NCBI RefSeq assembly: GCF_031458135.1
Contig: NZ_JAVDXW010000001.1
Coordinates: 3,348,001 to 3,412,000 of the forward strand
Direction: 5' to 3'
DNA from: Haloactinomyces albus
GTDB taxonomy: Bacteria > Actinomycetota > Actinomycetes > Mycobacteriales > Pseudonocardiaceae
DNA length: 64,000 nucleotides
Part shown: positions 48,249-57,982 of the stretch, one piece after another
How positions within the stretch are numbered: position 1 is the first letter of the stretch
Layout of the letters: each line of letters starts with the position of its first letter
Position numbers and translations under genes: made by a program
The notes under the pieces: model-generated
The model's database searches: none
What the model was told of the DNA's origin: nothing
The model's input: the letters and a program-made list of their open reading frames with translations, nothing else

Positions 48249-48797
48249 GTGCGTCGAATCCGGACCGGGTGGCTGTGGCTCTACGGGGCGAACCCACTGC
48301 ACCTGCTGCTGTTGCTGGCCGGCTGCACTCTCGCGGGCTATGCGGTGAGCCTGGCCGAGTCGGCACCGATGTTCTCGCGCATGCTCGTCTGGTTCGGTGC
48401 CGCCGTCATCGTGCACGATTTCGTGCTCTTTCCCGTGTACGCGCTGGGGGACCGGTTCCTCACCGGCGGATCCCGCGCGCTGCGGCGGTCGCAGCGCATG
48501 CGCCCGCCGGTCTCGCCGGTGAACTACGTCCGATTGCCCGCACTCGGTGTCGGACTCCTGTTCATCCTGTTCTACCCCGGCATCCTCGAACGGTCCTCGG
48601 CCACGTACATCGCCGCCACCGGGCAGACTCAGGAGCCGTTCTCCCATCGCTGGCTGCTCCTCACCGCGGTGATGTTCGGTGCCGGTGTTCTCGCCTATGC
48701 AGCGCGCTTGGGCTATGCGTTCCGCCACCGAAGCGGTGCCCGGGACACGAGTCGGGGCCGCGACCATTCTCCTGGCCGCGGCCCCGACAGCGAGTGA
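48249..48797 (+). CDS. multi-span membrane protein of unknown function
   Basis: 182 residues from GTG 48249, directly after the Mo-oxidoreductase stop, so translationally coupled. Four predicted transmembrane helices (L-L-L-L-L-A-G-C-T-L, M-L-V-W-F-G-A-A-V-I-V-H-D-F-V, L-G-V-G-L-L-F-I-L-F, L-L-T-A-V-M-F-G-A-G). His in the second helix might ligate heme. Charged tail. Probably partners the preceding oxidoreductase. Confidence 0.75.
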   Translation: MRRIRTGWLWLYGANPLHLLLLLAGCTLAGYAVSLAESAPMFSRMLVWFGAAVIVHDFVLFPVYALGDRFLTGGSRALRRSQRMRPPVSPVNYVRLPALGVGLLFILFYPGILERSSATYIAATGQTQEPFSHRWLLLTAVMFGAGVLAYAARLGYAFRHRSGARDTSRGRDHSPGRGPDSE

Positions 48798-48798
48798 A

Positions 48799-49800
48799 TC
48801 AGCGGCTCAGCAGGCTGCTGGCCTCCTGAGCGGCGGGTTGTGCCTGGGCAAGATGGGCGAGGTTGTCCGACAGGGGCATCCCACGATGCTGGGTGGCCTT
48901 GGCGAACAGGCGACCCGCCCGGTAGCTGGAGCGAACCAGGGGACCGGCCATGACGCCGGGGAAACCGATGCGCTCGGCGGCCTTGGTGTGCTCGACGAAC
49001 TCCTCGGGCTTGACCCAGCGGTCCACCGGATGATGCCGGGGGCTCGGACGCAGGTACTGCGTGATCGTGATGATGTCGCAGCCTGCTTCGTGCAGATCGC
49101 GCAGCGCGGGCTCGACCTCGTCGGGGGTCTCGCCCATACCGAGAATGAGATTCGACTTCGTCACCAGCCCGGCCTCGCGGGCTTCGGTGAGCACCTGCAA
49201 CGAGCGGTCGTAACGGAAGGCGGGCCGCATCGTCTTGAACATCCTCGGCACGGTCTCCACGTTGTGCGCCAGGACTTCCGGACGCGATCCGAACACCTCG
49301 GCGAGCTGGTCGGGCTCGGCATTGAAGTCCGGAATCAGCAGCTCCACGCCGGTACCGGGATTGAGGTCGTGGATCTGTCGCACGGTCTCGGCATACAGCC
49401 ACGCGCCGCCGTCGTCGAGGTCGTCGCGGGCCACCCCGGTGACCGTCGAGTAGCGCAGGCCCATGGCCTGTACCGACTCGGCCACCTTGCGGGGTTCGGT
49501 GGTGTCGAGTTCGGCGGGCTTGCCCGTGTCGATCTGGCAGAAGTCACAGCGGCGGGTGCACTGGTCACCTCCGATGAGGAAGGTGGCCTCGCGGTCCTCC
49601 CAGCACTCGAAGATGTTGGGACAGCCTGCTTCCTCACAGACGGTGTTCAGTCCCTCACGCTTCACCAGGCTCTTCAGTTCCTGGTATTCGGGCCCCATCC
49701 GGGCACGAGTCTTGATCCAGGACGGTTTCTTCTCGATCGGGGTCTGACTGTTGCGCACTTCCAGACGCAACAGTTTCCGCCCCTCCGGCGCCACAGTCAC
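48799..49800 (-). CDS. lipA: lipoyl synthase
   Basis: 333 residues from GTG 49800; TAACCT lies six bases upstream, so leaderless, and the GTG at 49806 would fall upstream of the expected transcript start. Auxiliary 4Fe-4S ligands C-x4-C-x5-C near residue 55 ([11 protein letters not shown]) and the radical-SAM C-x3-C-x2-C (C-T-R-R-C-D-F-C). Inserts sulfur at C6 and C8 of octanoyl groups. Ends one base from the convergent membrane-protein gene. Confidence 0.96.
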   Translation of the reverse strand: MTVAPEGRKLLRLEVRNSQTPIEKKPSWIKTRARMGPEYQELKSLVKREGLNTVCEEAGCPNIFECWEDREATFLIGGDQCTRRCDFCQIDTGKPAELDTTEPRKVAESVQAMGLRYSTVTGVARDDLDDGGAWLYAETVRQIHDLNPGTGVELLIPDFNAEPDQLAEVFGSRPEVLAHNVETVPRMFKTMRPAFRYDRSLQVLTEAREAGLVTKSNLILGMGETPDEVEPALRDLHEAGCDIITITQYLRPSPRHHPVDRWVKPEEFVEHTKAAERIGFPGVMAGPLVRSSYRAGRLFAKATQHRGMPLSDNLAHLAQAQPAAQEASSLLSR

Positions 49801-49917
49801 GGCCACAGGTTACGCCCATCGGGTGGGGGCTCGGCAATGGGCGAGGTCACGCTGAGAAATCTGGGAGAGTGCTTGCCTGCCGCGTTCGGCGTTGCGGCAC
49901 GCAAGAAGCAGGTGAGC

Positions 49918-51504
49918 CGTTCAGGAATTGTGTCAAGCTGTTCCTGAGCTGTTGCCTTGCGGCGCAGCGTTGGCCCCGGCTGTGGCTGGGGTCTTCCCGT
50001 GGCGGTACCCGGTGCCCGCCTCGGGGGTGGGCGGGTGTGGGTTTCCAGCGGGCGTGTTTTGCGTCCCGGCGCGACTCTCCGTGGACGGTGCCACTGTTTC
50101 GTCCGCGAGGCGGGCGAGGTTGCGGGCGGCGTTGAGATCGCGGTCGATATGTAAACCGCAGGCCTGGCAGTGAAACATCCGCTCGGACAGGCGCAATGTG
50201 GCTTTCACCGCGCCACAGTCCGAGCAGGTCTTGTTGGAGGGATACCACCGGTCGGCGAGGACCAGTGTGGAGCCGCGCCAGGTGGTCTTGTATTCGATCT
50301 GGCGGCGGAATTCGGCCAGGCCGGCATCGCTGATGGCGCGGGCCAGGTGGTGGTTGGCCAACATGCCCGCCACGTGCAGGTCTTCGAGCACGATCGTGCC
50401 GAAGGTGTTCGCCAGCCGGGTGGTGAGCTGGTGCAGGGCTTCGCGGCGCAGGTTCGCGAGGCGCGCATGCAGCTTCGCGATCTTGGCCCGGGTTTTTCGC
50501 CACCGAGTCGAGGGTTGCTGCCTGGTGCGCCGGTCGGGGCCGTGTTGCCGGGCCGCTCGGCGCTGCAGGCGCCGCAACTCCCGCAGCGCCACGGCCAGGT
50601 GTTTCGGAGGGGCGATGACCTCTCCCGTGGACAGCATTGCCAGGTTTGTCACCCCCCAGGTCCACCCCGACCACCGTCTCGGGCTGGGTCGGGGCTGGGT
50701 CCTGGCGCTGGATCTCCACGGAGAACGAGACCCACCACCGGCCCTGCTGGTACGAGATGGGCGCCGAGCGGATCCGGGCGTGGCCTCGCTCGACGTGGCG
50801 AGCCAATTTGCGCGTCGACTCATGCGCACGGTGCCGATGCGGGGCAGTGTCACGTGCCTGCGGTCGGCCTCGGCCAACCCGAAGGAGCCCGTGGTGAACC
50901 GGCAGGAGGCCCGGCCCCGCTTGGCGGCGAACCGGGGAAACCCCACCGGCTTGCCCCGGCGGTTGCCCGCCCGGCAGGCGTGCCAATTGGCCAGCGCGGT
51001 TGCCAGGTTCGCCAGGCCCGACGAGTAGGCTTCCTTGGAGTTCTCGGCCCACCACGGCGCGACCGTGTCCTTGACCTGATTCCACAGCTTGCGCACCCCA
51101 TAGGCCGACCACGGCACCGCCGGAGTCAACTGCTCGTCCGAGAGTGCATAAGAGCGTTCGGCCTCCCGCTGGGCCAGATTCGCCCCAATCAGGTCCAGTG
51201 CCCAGTTGAACGCGAACCGCTGCGCCCCACAATGCGACGCCAACGCCTGCTGCTGCGGCGGCGTGGGATCCAACGCGAACCGATACGCCTGCACCACCCG
51301 ACCCGACTCGCCGGCAGAACCCTCCTCCTGGTGCTGCCCGGCGGGAACGCACACGCGACCGGTCACACCGTGATCATGCCCATGCCCACTGGCCGGTGTC
51401 ATCACCCCAGCGAGTGAAACACCAGTTCGACAACCAACAGCGCCACCACGCACAGAGCAACACAGAACACCCCACCCCGACACACCACCACCAACAGCCC
51501 CCAA
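49918..51504 (-). mobile_element. IS605/IS1341-type element carrying only tnpB
   Basis: The insertion interrupts the SDR gene exactly between K-G and A-H codons, with no target duplication, as for IS200/IS605. The right end carries a short subterminal hairpin (caggaa 49922-49927 with ttcctg 49941-49946). No tnpA present. Element length about 1.59 kb including 200 bases before the tnpB start. The 3' part of tnpB plus right end (49918-50150) is where the omegaRNA would be made. Confidence 0.8.
49933..51297 (-). pseudogene. tnpB: TnpB RNA-guided nuclease, two frameshifts
   Basis: Begins V-Q-A-Y-R-F-A-L-D-P-T-P-P-Q-Q with helical RNA-binding region N-W-A-L-D-L. Around 50820 the frame shifts; the other frame supplies I-S-Y-Q-Q-G-R-W-W-V-S-F-S-V and the first RuvC motif G-V-D-L-G. 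A run of six G (six C at 50652-50657 on the plus strand) restores the first frame, which gives V-T-N-L-A-M-L, then V-L-E-D-L-H-V, zinc ribbon C-S-D-C-G/C-Q-A-C-G, and last RuvC motif D-R-D-L-N-A-A-R-N. Inactive as read, though removing one G in the run repairs one of the two shifts. Confidence 0.8.
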
Positions 51505-51687
51505 CCCCTTCGCGGCCAGGAGCCGGGCACTGTGCAGGCCCAGGCCGGAATTCGCGCCGGTGACCAGCACCGTGCGGCCGGACTGATCGGGGATGTCGTT
51601 TTCGGTCCACGTGGGCATGCCTCATCCGTACCCGATCGGAGACGTCACCTCGCAGACGTGGTGGGACCGTAATTAGTCTCAGGACGT

Positions 51688-52635
51688 GTGAATGAGGATT
51701 TCAAACTCCGGGTTTTTACCGAGCCCCAGCAGGGCGCCACCTACGATGACCTGTTGCGCGTGGCCAGAACCGCCGAAGCGGCCGGGTACGATGCGTTCTT
51801 CCGATCCGATCACTACCTGAAGATGGGGCCGATCTCCGGTGAACCGGGTCCTACCGACGCGTGGTTGACCCTGGCCGGTCTGGCCCGGGAGACGACGCGC
51901 TTGCGGCTGGGCACGCTGATGAGTGCCGCGACTTTCCGGCTTCCCGGTCCACTGGCCATCTCCGCGGCCCAGGTCGATCAGATGTCCGGCGGCCGGCTCG
52001 AGTTCGGACTCGGCAGCGGCTGGTACGAGCAGGAGCACACCGCTTACGGCCTTCCGTTCCCGGCCCTGCGGGAGCGGTTCGACCGCTACGCCGAGCAGTT
52101 GGAGATCATCACCGGCTTGTGGGACACCCCGCAGGGGGCCACGTTCGATTACCGGGGCACCCACTACCAACTGGCCGATTCACCGGCCTTGCCCAAGCCG
52201 GTGCAGCGGCCGCGCCCACCGGTACTGATCGGCGGGGCGGGCAAGAAGCGGACTCCGATGCTGGCCGCCAGGTTCGCCGACGAGTTCAACCTGCCCTTCG
52301 TCGACGTTGCCACGGCGGCCGAGCAATTCGATCGGGTCGGCCGGGCATGCACGGAGCTCGGCCGTGATCCCTCGGAAATCGTGCGATCGGCGGCGCTGGT
52401 GGTGTGCGCGGGCAAGGACGAGGCGCAAATCGCCCGTCGCGCGGCGGTGATCGGCCGCGAGGTCGACGAGCTCCGTGCCAACGGCCTCACCGGCACTCCC
52501 GCCGAGGTCGTGGACACGATCGGGGCGTGGCGCAGGCGTACCGGGATCACTCGTCTCTACCTGCAGCTTCTCGACGTCTCCGACCTCGACCAGCTCGAAC
52601 TCGTCGCCTCGGAGGTCGTACCGCAGCTCGACTGA
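51688..52635 (+). CDS. LLM-class F420-dependent oxidoreductase
   Basis: 315 residues from GTG 51688; TAGTCT (51674-51679) lies close upstream, so the leader is minimal. TIM-barrel luciferase-like fold: A-E-A-A-G-Y-D-A-F-F-R-S-D-H near 31, L-R-L-G-T-L near 78, D-Q-M-S-G-G-R-L-E-F-G-L-G-S-G-W near 104, and P-V-L-I-G-G-A-G-K near 176. Substrate unknown. Sits between the SDR/tnpB scar and lipB. Confidence 0.9.
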   Translation: MNEDFKLRVFTEPQQGATYDDLLRVARTAEAAGYDAFFRSDHYLKMGPISGEPGPTDAWLTLAGLARETTRLRLGTLMSAATFRLPGPLAISAAQVDQMSGGRLEFGLGSGWYEQEHTAYGLPFPALRERFDRYAEQLEIITGLWDTPQGATFDYRGTHYQLADSPALPKPVQRPRPPVLIGGAGKKRTPMLAARFADEFNLPFVDVATAAEQFDRVGRACTELGRDPSEIVRSAALVVCAGKDEAQIARRAAVIGREVDELRANGLTGTPAEVVDTIGAWRRRTGITRLYLQLLDVSDLDQLELVASEVVPQLD

Positions 52636-52659
52636 GGACACTCCGGGTCGCCTTCGGTC

Positions 52660-52699
52660 GCCACCGCCGCCGTCCGGCAACGCCGGATGCGGCGGTGGC
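52660..52699. terminator. bidirectional terminator between LLM gene and lipB
   Basis: Outer stem 52660-52670 with 52689-52699 (11 bp), inner stem tccggc/gccgga, loop of three bases. Between two convergent genes. Confidence 0.85.
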
Positions 52700-52729
52700 G
52701 CCGCGGAGACTGCGGAGTGGCGGGTTTCG

Positions 52730-53479
52730 TCAGCGCAGACTCGGATCCAGGGCGAGCGTGACCCCCGCTGCGGTGGGTTCCTCCGCACGATCGATGCTGC
52801 ATTCGGTGACCGGCAGGGTGCCCTCCAGCGCGTCGAGGACATCCTGGCGGGCCAGCGGTAGTGCCTCGGCGACGGCGACGTCACGGCCGAGTTCCTGCGA
52901 CAGCGAGGTCACACCCGCGTCGCTGATGCCGCAGGGCACGATCCGGTCGAACTCCGCCATGTCCGCGTTGCAGTTGAGTTCGAACCCGTGCATGGTCACG
53001 CCCCGCTGCACCCGGATCCCGATCGCGGCGATCTTGCGTTCCGGTCGGCCCTCCACGGCGGGAAGCCATACCCCACTGCGTCCCTCGACACGTCCGGCGT
53101 GGATTCCGAAGCGCTCGCACACCCGGATCAGTGCCTGTTCCAGGCGACGGACGTAGTCCACGACGTCGATCGGATCGGCCAGTTGCAGAATCGGGTAACC
53201 GACGAGCTGGCCCGGGCCGTGCCAGGTGATCTTCCCGCCACGGTCGACGTCGATCACCGGAGTGCCGTCCTGGGGACGGTCCTCGGGTTCGGTGCGCTTG
53301 CCCGCGGTGTAGACGGACGGATGCTCCAGGAGGAGCAGAGTGTCCCGCCCGGAGTCTTCGGTGCGTTCGGCGGCCAAGTCCCGCTGCAGCTCCCACGCGG
53401 ACAGGTAATCGATGGTGCCCAGTTCGCGCACCTCGACAGTCTCGGACGAGGTGCGGCAGGAGATGTCGGTGCGACTCAC
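52730..53479 (-). CDS. lipB: lipoyl(octanoyl) transferase
   Basis: 249 residues from GTG 53479, seven bases after TAACCT, so leaderless. Active-site Lys149 in R-K-I-A-A-I-G-I and Cys183 in V-P-C-G-I-S-D; substrate pocket [12 protein letters not shown] near 81. Moves octanoate from ACP to the lipoyl domains of E2 proteins such as SucB at 54510; LipA then adds sulfur. Confidence 0.96.
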   Translation of the reverse strand: MSRTDISCRTSSETVEVRELGTIDYLSAWELQRDLAAERTEDSGRDTLLLLEHPSVYTAGKRTEPEDRPQDGTPVIDVDRGGKITWHGPGQLVGYPILQLADPIDVVDYVRRLEQALIRVCERFGIHAGRVEGRSGVWLPAVEGRPERKIAAIGIRVQRGVTMHGFELNCNADMAEFDRIVPCGISDAGVTSLSQELGRDVAVAEALPLARQDVLDALEGTLPVTECSIDRAEEPTAAGVTLALDPSLR

Positions 53480-53503
53480 TCGCGACAGGTTACTCGAAGT
53501 CCC

Positions 53504-54388
53504 TCAGCCGGTGACAGCGGCTGTGAGGGCGGCCTCCACCGACGGATGCTGAAAGGTGAATCCGTGCTGCTCCAGCACGGTGGGCAGGGCGCGCTGGCTG
53601 ACCAGCGCACCTTCGTCGGCGAACTCGCCCAGCGCTGTCCGCAGTGCGAAAGCCGGAACCACCCAGGGTGTGGGTCTGCCCATCGTGGCACCGAGTGCCT
53701 TGGTGAATTCTGCGTTGGTCACGGGAGCAGGCCCTGTGAGATTGACCGGGCCGGAGACCTCCGGGTTTTCCACCGCGAAGCGAATCGCGGCCACTTCGTC
53801 GTCGAGCGAGATCCAGGGCATGTACTGGCGCCCGTCGCCGAGCTGCCCGCCGAGCATGCACGCGAAAAGCGGCTTGAGCTGTCCCAGCAATCCCCCGGCA
53901 GGGGAGAGGACGAGACCGGTGCGGATGCGGACGACGCGGGTACCCGTCGCCGGTTCGGTCGCTGCTTCCCAGCGTCTGCAGAGGTTGGCGAGAAACCCGG
54001 CCCCCGGAGGCGATGATTCGGTGACGATCCGATCACCGGAGTCGCCGTAGTAGCCCACACCGGAACCGTTGACCAGAACCGGGACGCCCTGCTGGGCGAC
54101 GGCCCGCGCGAGCACCGAGGTGGACCGGGTCCGCGAGTACACCAGGAGACGTTTGCGCTGGGGTGTCCAGCGTTTGTCGCCCAACCCCGAGCCGCACAGG
54201 TTCACCACGGCATCCGCACCGTCGAGCGCGTTTGCGTCGAGGGTGCCCGCATCGGGGTCCCAGCGGCGCTCGTCCGGAGCCTTGGGTTGACCACGCACCA
54301 GCCGGATCACCTCGTGCCGTGCCTGCCGCAGTGCGGGAACGAGGCTGGTACCGATCAATCCCGACGAACCGGCGATCACCACGCGCAT
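53504..54388 (-). CDS. TIGR01777 family epimerase-like protein
   Basis: 294 residues from ATG 54388. NAD-binding G-S-S-G-L-I-G near residue 7, N-G-S-G-V-G-Y-Y-G-D near 110, R-I-R-T-G-L-V-L-S near 155, and the C-terminal DUF1731 region (L-P-T-V-L-E-Q-H-G-F-T-F-Q-H-P near 270). Conserved between lipB and dlaT in actinobacteria; substrate unknown. Confidence 0.92.
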   Translation of the reverse strand: MRVVIAGSSGLIGTSLVPALRQARHEVIRLVRGQPKAPDERRWDPDAGTLDANALDGADAVVNLCGSGLGDKRWTPQRKRLLVYSRTRSTSVLARAVAQQGVPVLVNGSGVGYYGDSGDRIVTESSPPGAGFLANLCRRWEAATEPATGTRVVRIRTGLVLSPAGGLLGQLKPLFACMLGGQLGDGRQYMPWISLDDEVAAIRFAVENPEVSGPVNLTGPAPVTNAEFTKALGATMGRPTPWVVPAFALRTALGEFADEGALVSQRALPTVLEQHGFTFQHPSVEAALTAAVTG

Positions 54389-54452
54389 ACCCCGATCATG
54401 GCGCAATGATCGCTGCGGCGCACGAATTTCCGGCCGAGTTCTTCTCGAGACG

Positions 54453-54495
54453 GCAACGGGGCCGCCCACCGGTTGCGGGTGGACGGCCCCGTTGC
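54453..54495 (-). terminator. terminator after the E2/E3 genes
   Basis: 18-bp stem with one mismatch (54453-54470 with 54478-54495), 7-base loop. 15 bases beyond the E2 stop on the transcribed strand. Confidence 0.8.
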
Positions 54496-54509
54496 GGGTT
54501 CCGCTCGCT

Positions 54510-56279
54510 TTACAGACCCAGGTCGGCTTCGAAGGCGCCGTCCTCGAGGCGCTGCTTGAGCGTGTTGAGGAACCGGGCGGCGTCGGCGCCGTCGACCAGG
54601 CGGTGATCGTAGGACAACGCCAGATACACCATCGAGCGAATCGCGATGGTGTCCCCGTCGACCTCGTCGGAAACCACGACAGGACGCTTGACGACGGTTC
54701 CGGTGCCGAGCATGCCCACCTGAGGCGGGTTCAGGATCGGGGTGTCGAACAGCGCGCCCCGGCTGCCGGTGTTGGTCAGCGTGAAGGTCCCACCGCTGAG
54801 CTCGTCCGGCTTGACCTGATTGTTGCGGGTGCGTTCGGCGACGTCGCTGATCTTGCGGGCCAGTCCGCCGAGGTTGAGGTCACCGGCGTCGTGGATCACC
54901 GGGCTGAGCAGGCCCCGGTCGGTGTCCACGGCGATCGACAGGTGCTCGGCCCCGTGGTAGGTGATCTCCTTGGCTTCCTCGTCCACCGAGGCGTTGAGCT
55001 TCGGGTGCAGCTTCAGCGCCTCGACGGTGGCCTTGGCGAAGAACGGCAGGAAGGACAGCCTGACTCCTTCGGAGGCCTCGAAGCTGTGCTTGGCACGGTC
55101 TCGCAGCCGGGCGATCCTGGTGACGTCGACCTCGATCACCGTGGTCAACTGCGCCGCGGTCTGCAGCGACTCCACCATCCGCTGGGCCAGCACCTGCCGC
55201 AGCCGCGACATCTTCTGCGTGGTGCCGCGGAGAGCCTGGGCCTCTTCGGAGGGCTCCGGCGATGTGGCGGGGACACTGCTCGGTGCAGCCGCCGTTGACG
55301 GCGCGGAGGCCGGAGCCGGTTCGGCCGCGCGAGTCTGCTTCTCCTTGACCGCCGCCTGGACGTCCTGCTTGCGGATGCGCCCGCCGACACCGGTTCCCTG
55401 CAGAGCGGTCAGGTCGATGCCGTGCTCGTTGGCGAGCTTGCGCACCAGCGGGGTCACGTAGGGACCGCCACCGCTCGGTGCCTCGGCAGCCTGAGCCGAT
55501 TGCTGTTGCTGCGGCTGGGATGGGGCCGGAGCCGGCTGCGCGGGCTGAGCCGGCTGCGCGGGCTGAGCCGCTTGTGCCGGTTGGGCGGGTTGTGCCGGTT
55601 GGGCGGGTTGAGCCGGGGTCGGTTCGGGCTCCGGGGCGGCAGCCGGTGCCGCACCCTGCTCACCGATGACGGCGAGCTTGCCGCCGACCTCGACGGTGTC
55701 GTCCTCACTCGCCGAGATTTCCAGCACCGTGCCTGCTGCGGGGGAGGGGATCTCGGTGTCGACCTTGTCGGTGGAGACCTCCAGCAGGGGCTCGTCGACC
55801 TCGACGGTGTCTCCGACTTGCTTGAGCCACCGGGTGATCGTGCCCTCGCCGACGCTCTCGCCGAGTGCAGGCATCTGAACATCCGTGCCCTGCGCCGCAC
55901 CGGACTGCGCCGACCCAGAGGGAGCGGCCGTGGCGGGTTCCGGTGCCGCCTGCGGCTCCGCGGCTTGGGGCTCGGGTGCGGGCGTCTGCTGCTGGGCTTC
56001 GGGGGCTGCGGCCGGTTGCTCCGGCTGGGCGGCACCCTCGGAACTGTCGCCGATCAGAGCCAGTTCGCCGCCGACCTCGACGGTGTCGTCCTCGTTGGCG
56101 ACGATGTTCTGCAGGACACCTGCTGCGGGGGAGGGGATCTCGGTGTCGACCTTGTCGGTGGAGACCTCCAGCAGGGGCTCGTCGACCTCGACGGTGTCTC
56201 CGACTTGCTTGAGCCACCGGGTGATCGTGCCCTCACTGACGCTCTCGCCGAGTGCCGGCATCTGGACGGAGAAGGCCAT
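54510..56279 (-). CDS. sucB: 2-oxo acid dehydrogenase E2 (dihydrolipoyl acyltransferase) with two lipoyl domains
   Basis: 589 residues. Lipoyl domain 1 (1-76, lipoyl-Lys43 in S-T-D-K-V-D-T) and domain 2 (134-206, Lys172) are nearly identical; a Pro/Ala/Gln linker with P-A-Q repeats follows (about 215-262), then the E3-binding domain ([22 protein letters not shown]) and the catalytic domain ending in [11 protein letters not shown]. In mycobacteria the gene here (dlaT) serves pyruvate dehydrogenase; that or the 2-oxoglutarate complex is possible. Confidence 0.93.
   Translation of the reverse strand: MAFSVQMPALGESVSEGTITRWLKQVGDTVEVDEPLLEVSTDKVDTEIPSPAAGVLQNIVANEDDTVEVGGELALIGDSSEGAAQPEQPAAAPEAQQQTPAPEPQAAEPQAAPEPATAAPSGSAQSGAAQGTDVQMPALGESVGEGTITRWLKQVGDTVEVDEPLLEVSTDKVDTEIPSPAAGTVLEISASEDDTVEVGGKLAVIGEQGAAPAAAPEPEPTPAQPAQPAQPAQPAQAAQPAQPAQPAQPAPAPSQPQQQQSAQAAEAPSGGGPYVTPLVRKLANEHGIDLTALQGTGVGGRIRKQDVQAAVKEKQTRAAEPAPASAPSTAAAPSSVPATSPEPSEEAQALRGTTQKMSRLRQVLAQRMVESLQTAAQLTTVIEVDVTRIARLRDRAKHSFEASEGVRLSFLPFFAKATVEALKLHPKLNASVDEEAKEITYHGAEHLSIAVDTDRGLLSPVIHDAGDLNLGGLARKISDVAERTRNNQVKPDELSGGTFTLTNTGSRGALFDTPILNPPQVGMLGTGTVVKRPVVVSDEVDGDTIAIRSMVYLALSYDHRLVDGADAARFLNTLKQRLEDGAFEADLGL
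55732..56234 (-). repeat. two identical 116-bp DNA copies in the E2 lipoyl domains
   Basis: 55732-55847 and 56119-56234 are base-for-base identical (offset 387 bases = 129 codons). They cover the core of each lipoyl domain including the lipoylation site. Synonymous positions are also the same, which points to recent duplication or gene conversion rather than protein-level selection alone. Confidence 0.9.
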
Positions 56280-56360
56280 CTGTTGCTGACTCCTCGTAGT
56301 GTGGCGGGGTGCTTGACTGACCTGTGCTGACGGGGCCTGTACCGGTTGGCGACTCCACCG

Positions 56361-57731
56361 TCAGCCGTGTACGTGCAGCGGCTTGCCTGCCAGCGCGAGA
56401 TGGGCTTCGCCGAGAGCTTCGGTCTGGGTCGGGTGGGCGTGCACCAGCGGGGCGACGTCCTCGGGCAGCGCTTCCCAGTTGTAGATCAGCTGACCCTCGC
56501 CGATGAGTTCGCCGACCCGCTCGCCGACCAGGTGCAGGCCGAGTACCGGCCCCTCGGGTGCCCGGACGACCTTGACCGCACCCGCGGTCTTGAGGATCTG
56601 GCTCTTGCCGTTGCCCGCCAGGTCATAGGTGAACGTCTCGACCTGGCCGTACTGTTCCTTCGCGGCGGTCTCGGTCAGGCCGACCGAGGCCACCTCGGGC
56701 TGGCAGTAGGTGACCCGGGGGATACCGGCCTCGTCGATGGCAGGCGGGTTCTGGCCCGCGATGTCCTCGGCGATGAAAATGCCCTGTTGGAAACCCCGGT
56801 GCGCCAGTTGCAGACCGGGCACGACGTCCCCGACAGCGTAGACGCCCGGCAGGTTGGTGCGCAGGCGCTCGTCGGTGCGCACGAAGCCGCGCTCCATGGT
56901 CAGCCCGGCCTCCTCGAAGCCGAGGCCGGCGGTGTTGGCTCCACGGCCGACCGCAACCAACAGCAGGTCGGCGTCGAGTTGGTCGCCGTTTTCCAGGCTG
57001 ACGCTCACGCCGGACTCGTTCTGCTCGGCTCCGGTGAACTTCACTCCGGTCTTGGACTTGATGCCGCGCTTGCGGAAGGCCCGCTCGAGTTGCTTGGACA
57101 GGTACTCGTCCTCGTTGGGCACCAGGTGCGGCAGGGCCTCGACGATGGTCACCTCGGCGCCGAAGGAACGCCACACGCTGGCGAACTCGACACCGATCAC
57201 ACCGCCACCCAGTACCACGACCTTGTCCGGTACATAGTCGAGATTCAGCGCCTGCTCACTGGCGATGATCCGGCCGCCGAACTCCAGTCCGGGCAGCGTC
57301 TTGGAGTACGAACCGGTGGCCAGCACCACGTTGGTGCCGGTGTAGCGGGTGCCGTCGACCTCGACGGTGTTGGCGTCGACGAGTGTGCCCGCACCCTCCA
57401 CATAATTGACCTTGTGTGCTTTGACCAGCCCCTGCAGCCCCTTGTGCAGTTTGCTGACGATGCCGTTCTTGTAGGAATTCACGCCATCGATGTCGATGCC
57501 CTCGAACGAGGTCTGCACACCGACCTGATTCCCGTCGCGAGCAGCGTCGGCGATCTCGGCGGAGTGCAGCAGCGCCTTGGTGGGAATGCAACCTCGGTGC
57601 AGGCAGGTCCCCCCGAGCTTGTCCTTTTCGATGAGAACGACGGACAGGCCCAGTTCGGCCGCGCGGAAAGCGCAGGCATAGCCGCCCGAGCCGCCCCCGA
57701 GAATGACTAGATCGGCGGACGTGTCGGTCAC
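56361..57731 (-). CDS. lpdA: dihydrolipoyl dehydrogenase (E3)
   Basis: 456 residues from GTG 57731 (GAGGAG upstream). FAD loop L-G-G-G-S-G-G-Y-A-C near 11, redox disulfide G-G-T-C-L-H-R-G-C near 40, NAD loop G-G-G-V-I-G-V-E near 175, and the C-terminal catalytic H-A-H-P-T-Q-T-E. Re-oxidises the E2 lipoyl arm, passing electrons to NAD+. 81 bases upstream of the E2 gene; together they end at 54453. Confidence 0.96.
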   Translation of the reverse strand: MTDTSADLVILGGGSGGYACAFRAAELGLSVVLIEKDKLGGTCLHRGCIPTKALLHSAEIADAARDGNQVGVQTSFEGIDIDGVNSYKNGIVSKLHKGLQGLVKAHKVNYVEGAGTLVDANTVEVDGTRYTGTNVVLATGSYSKTLPGLEFGGRIIASEQALNLDYVPDKVVVLGGGVIGVEFASVWRSFGAEVTIVEALPHLVPNEDEYLSKQLERAFRKRGIKSKTGVKFTGAEQNESGVSVSLENGDQLDADLLLVAVGRGANTAGLGFEEAGLTMERGFVRTDERLRTNLPGVYAVGDVVPGLQLAHRGFQQGIFIAEDIAGQNPPAIDEAGIPRVTYCQPEVASVGLTETAAKEQYGQVETFTYDLAGNGKSQILKTAGAVKVVRAPEGPVLGLHLVGERVGELIGEGQLIYNWEALPEDVAPLVHAHPTQTEALGEAHLALAGKPLHVHG

Positions 57732-57982
57732 TTTGCACTCCTCGACAGGCATCATTGATTCAACTCGCTTGCGGCGCTGCAGGCCCGTGCGGAGCCCGGC
57801 ACCGGGGTTCATCTTGTCACCACGGGGTGCGGTGATGCGATGTGGGCTTCGAGTGTTTGCCCCCACACCGGCAAAGATCACAGCCGGCGCACACTTCGCG
57901 AACGGATTTCGCGCGCAGCGCGGTTGTGCATGTCCGAGCTGGCAATATCGAGGAGGGGAGCCGGGAGAAGGAGGCGAGTACG

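Larger units (their letters stand above)
49861..51618 (-). pseudogene. short-chain dehydrogenase (SDR) remnant split by a tnpB element
   Basis: From ATG 51618 the first 38 residues are clear SDR (G-R-T-V-L-V-T-G-A-N-S-G-L-G, A-R-L-L-A-A-K-G). They stop at 51505 and resume at 49917 with A-H-L-L-L-A-C-R-N-A-E-R-G-R-Q-A-L, the normal next residues. After about 17 more residues homology ends and the frame stops at 49810, so the gene was also truncated 3'. Only some 55 SDR residues remain. Confidence 0.85.

Noticed and set aside
49933-51618. A 561-residue SDR-TnpB fusion protein
   Set aside because: The single open frame is accidental: SDR residues stop exactly at the element boundary and the SDR continues on the other side of the element.
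55540-55620. Tandem repeats resembling a CRISPR or minisatellite
   Set aside because: These are codons for the Pro-Ala-Gln linker of the E2 protein, in frame and without spacers.
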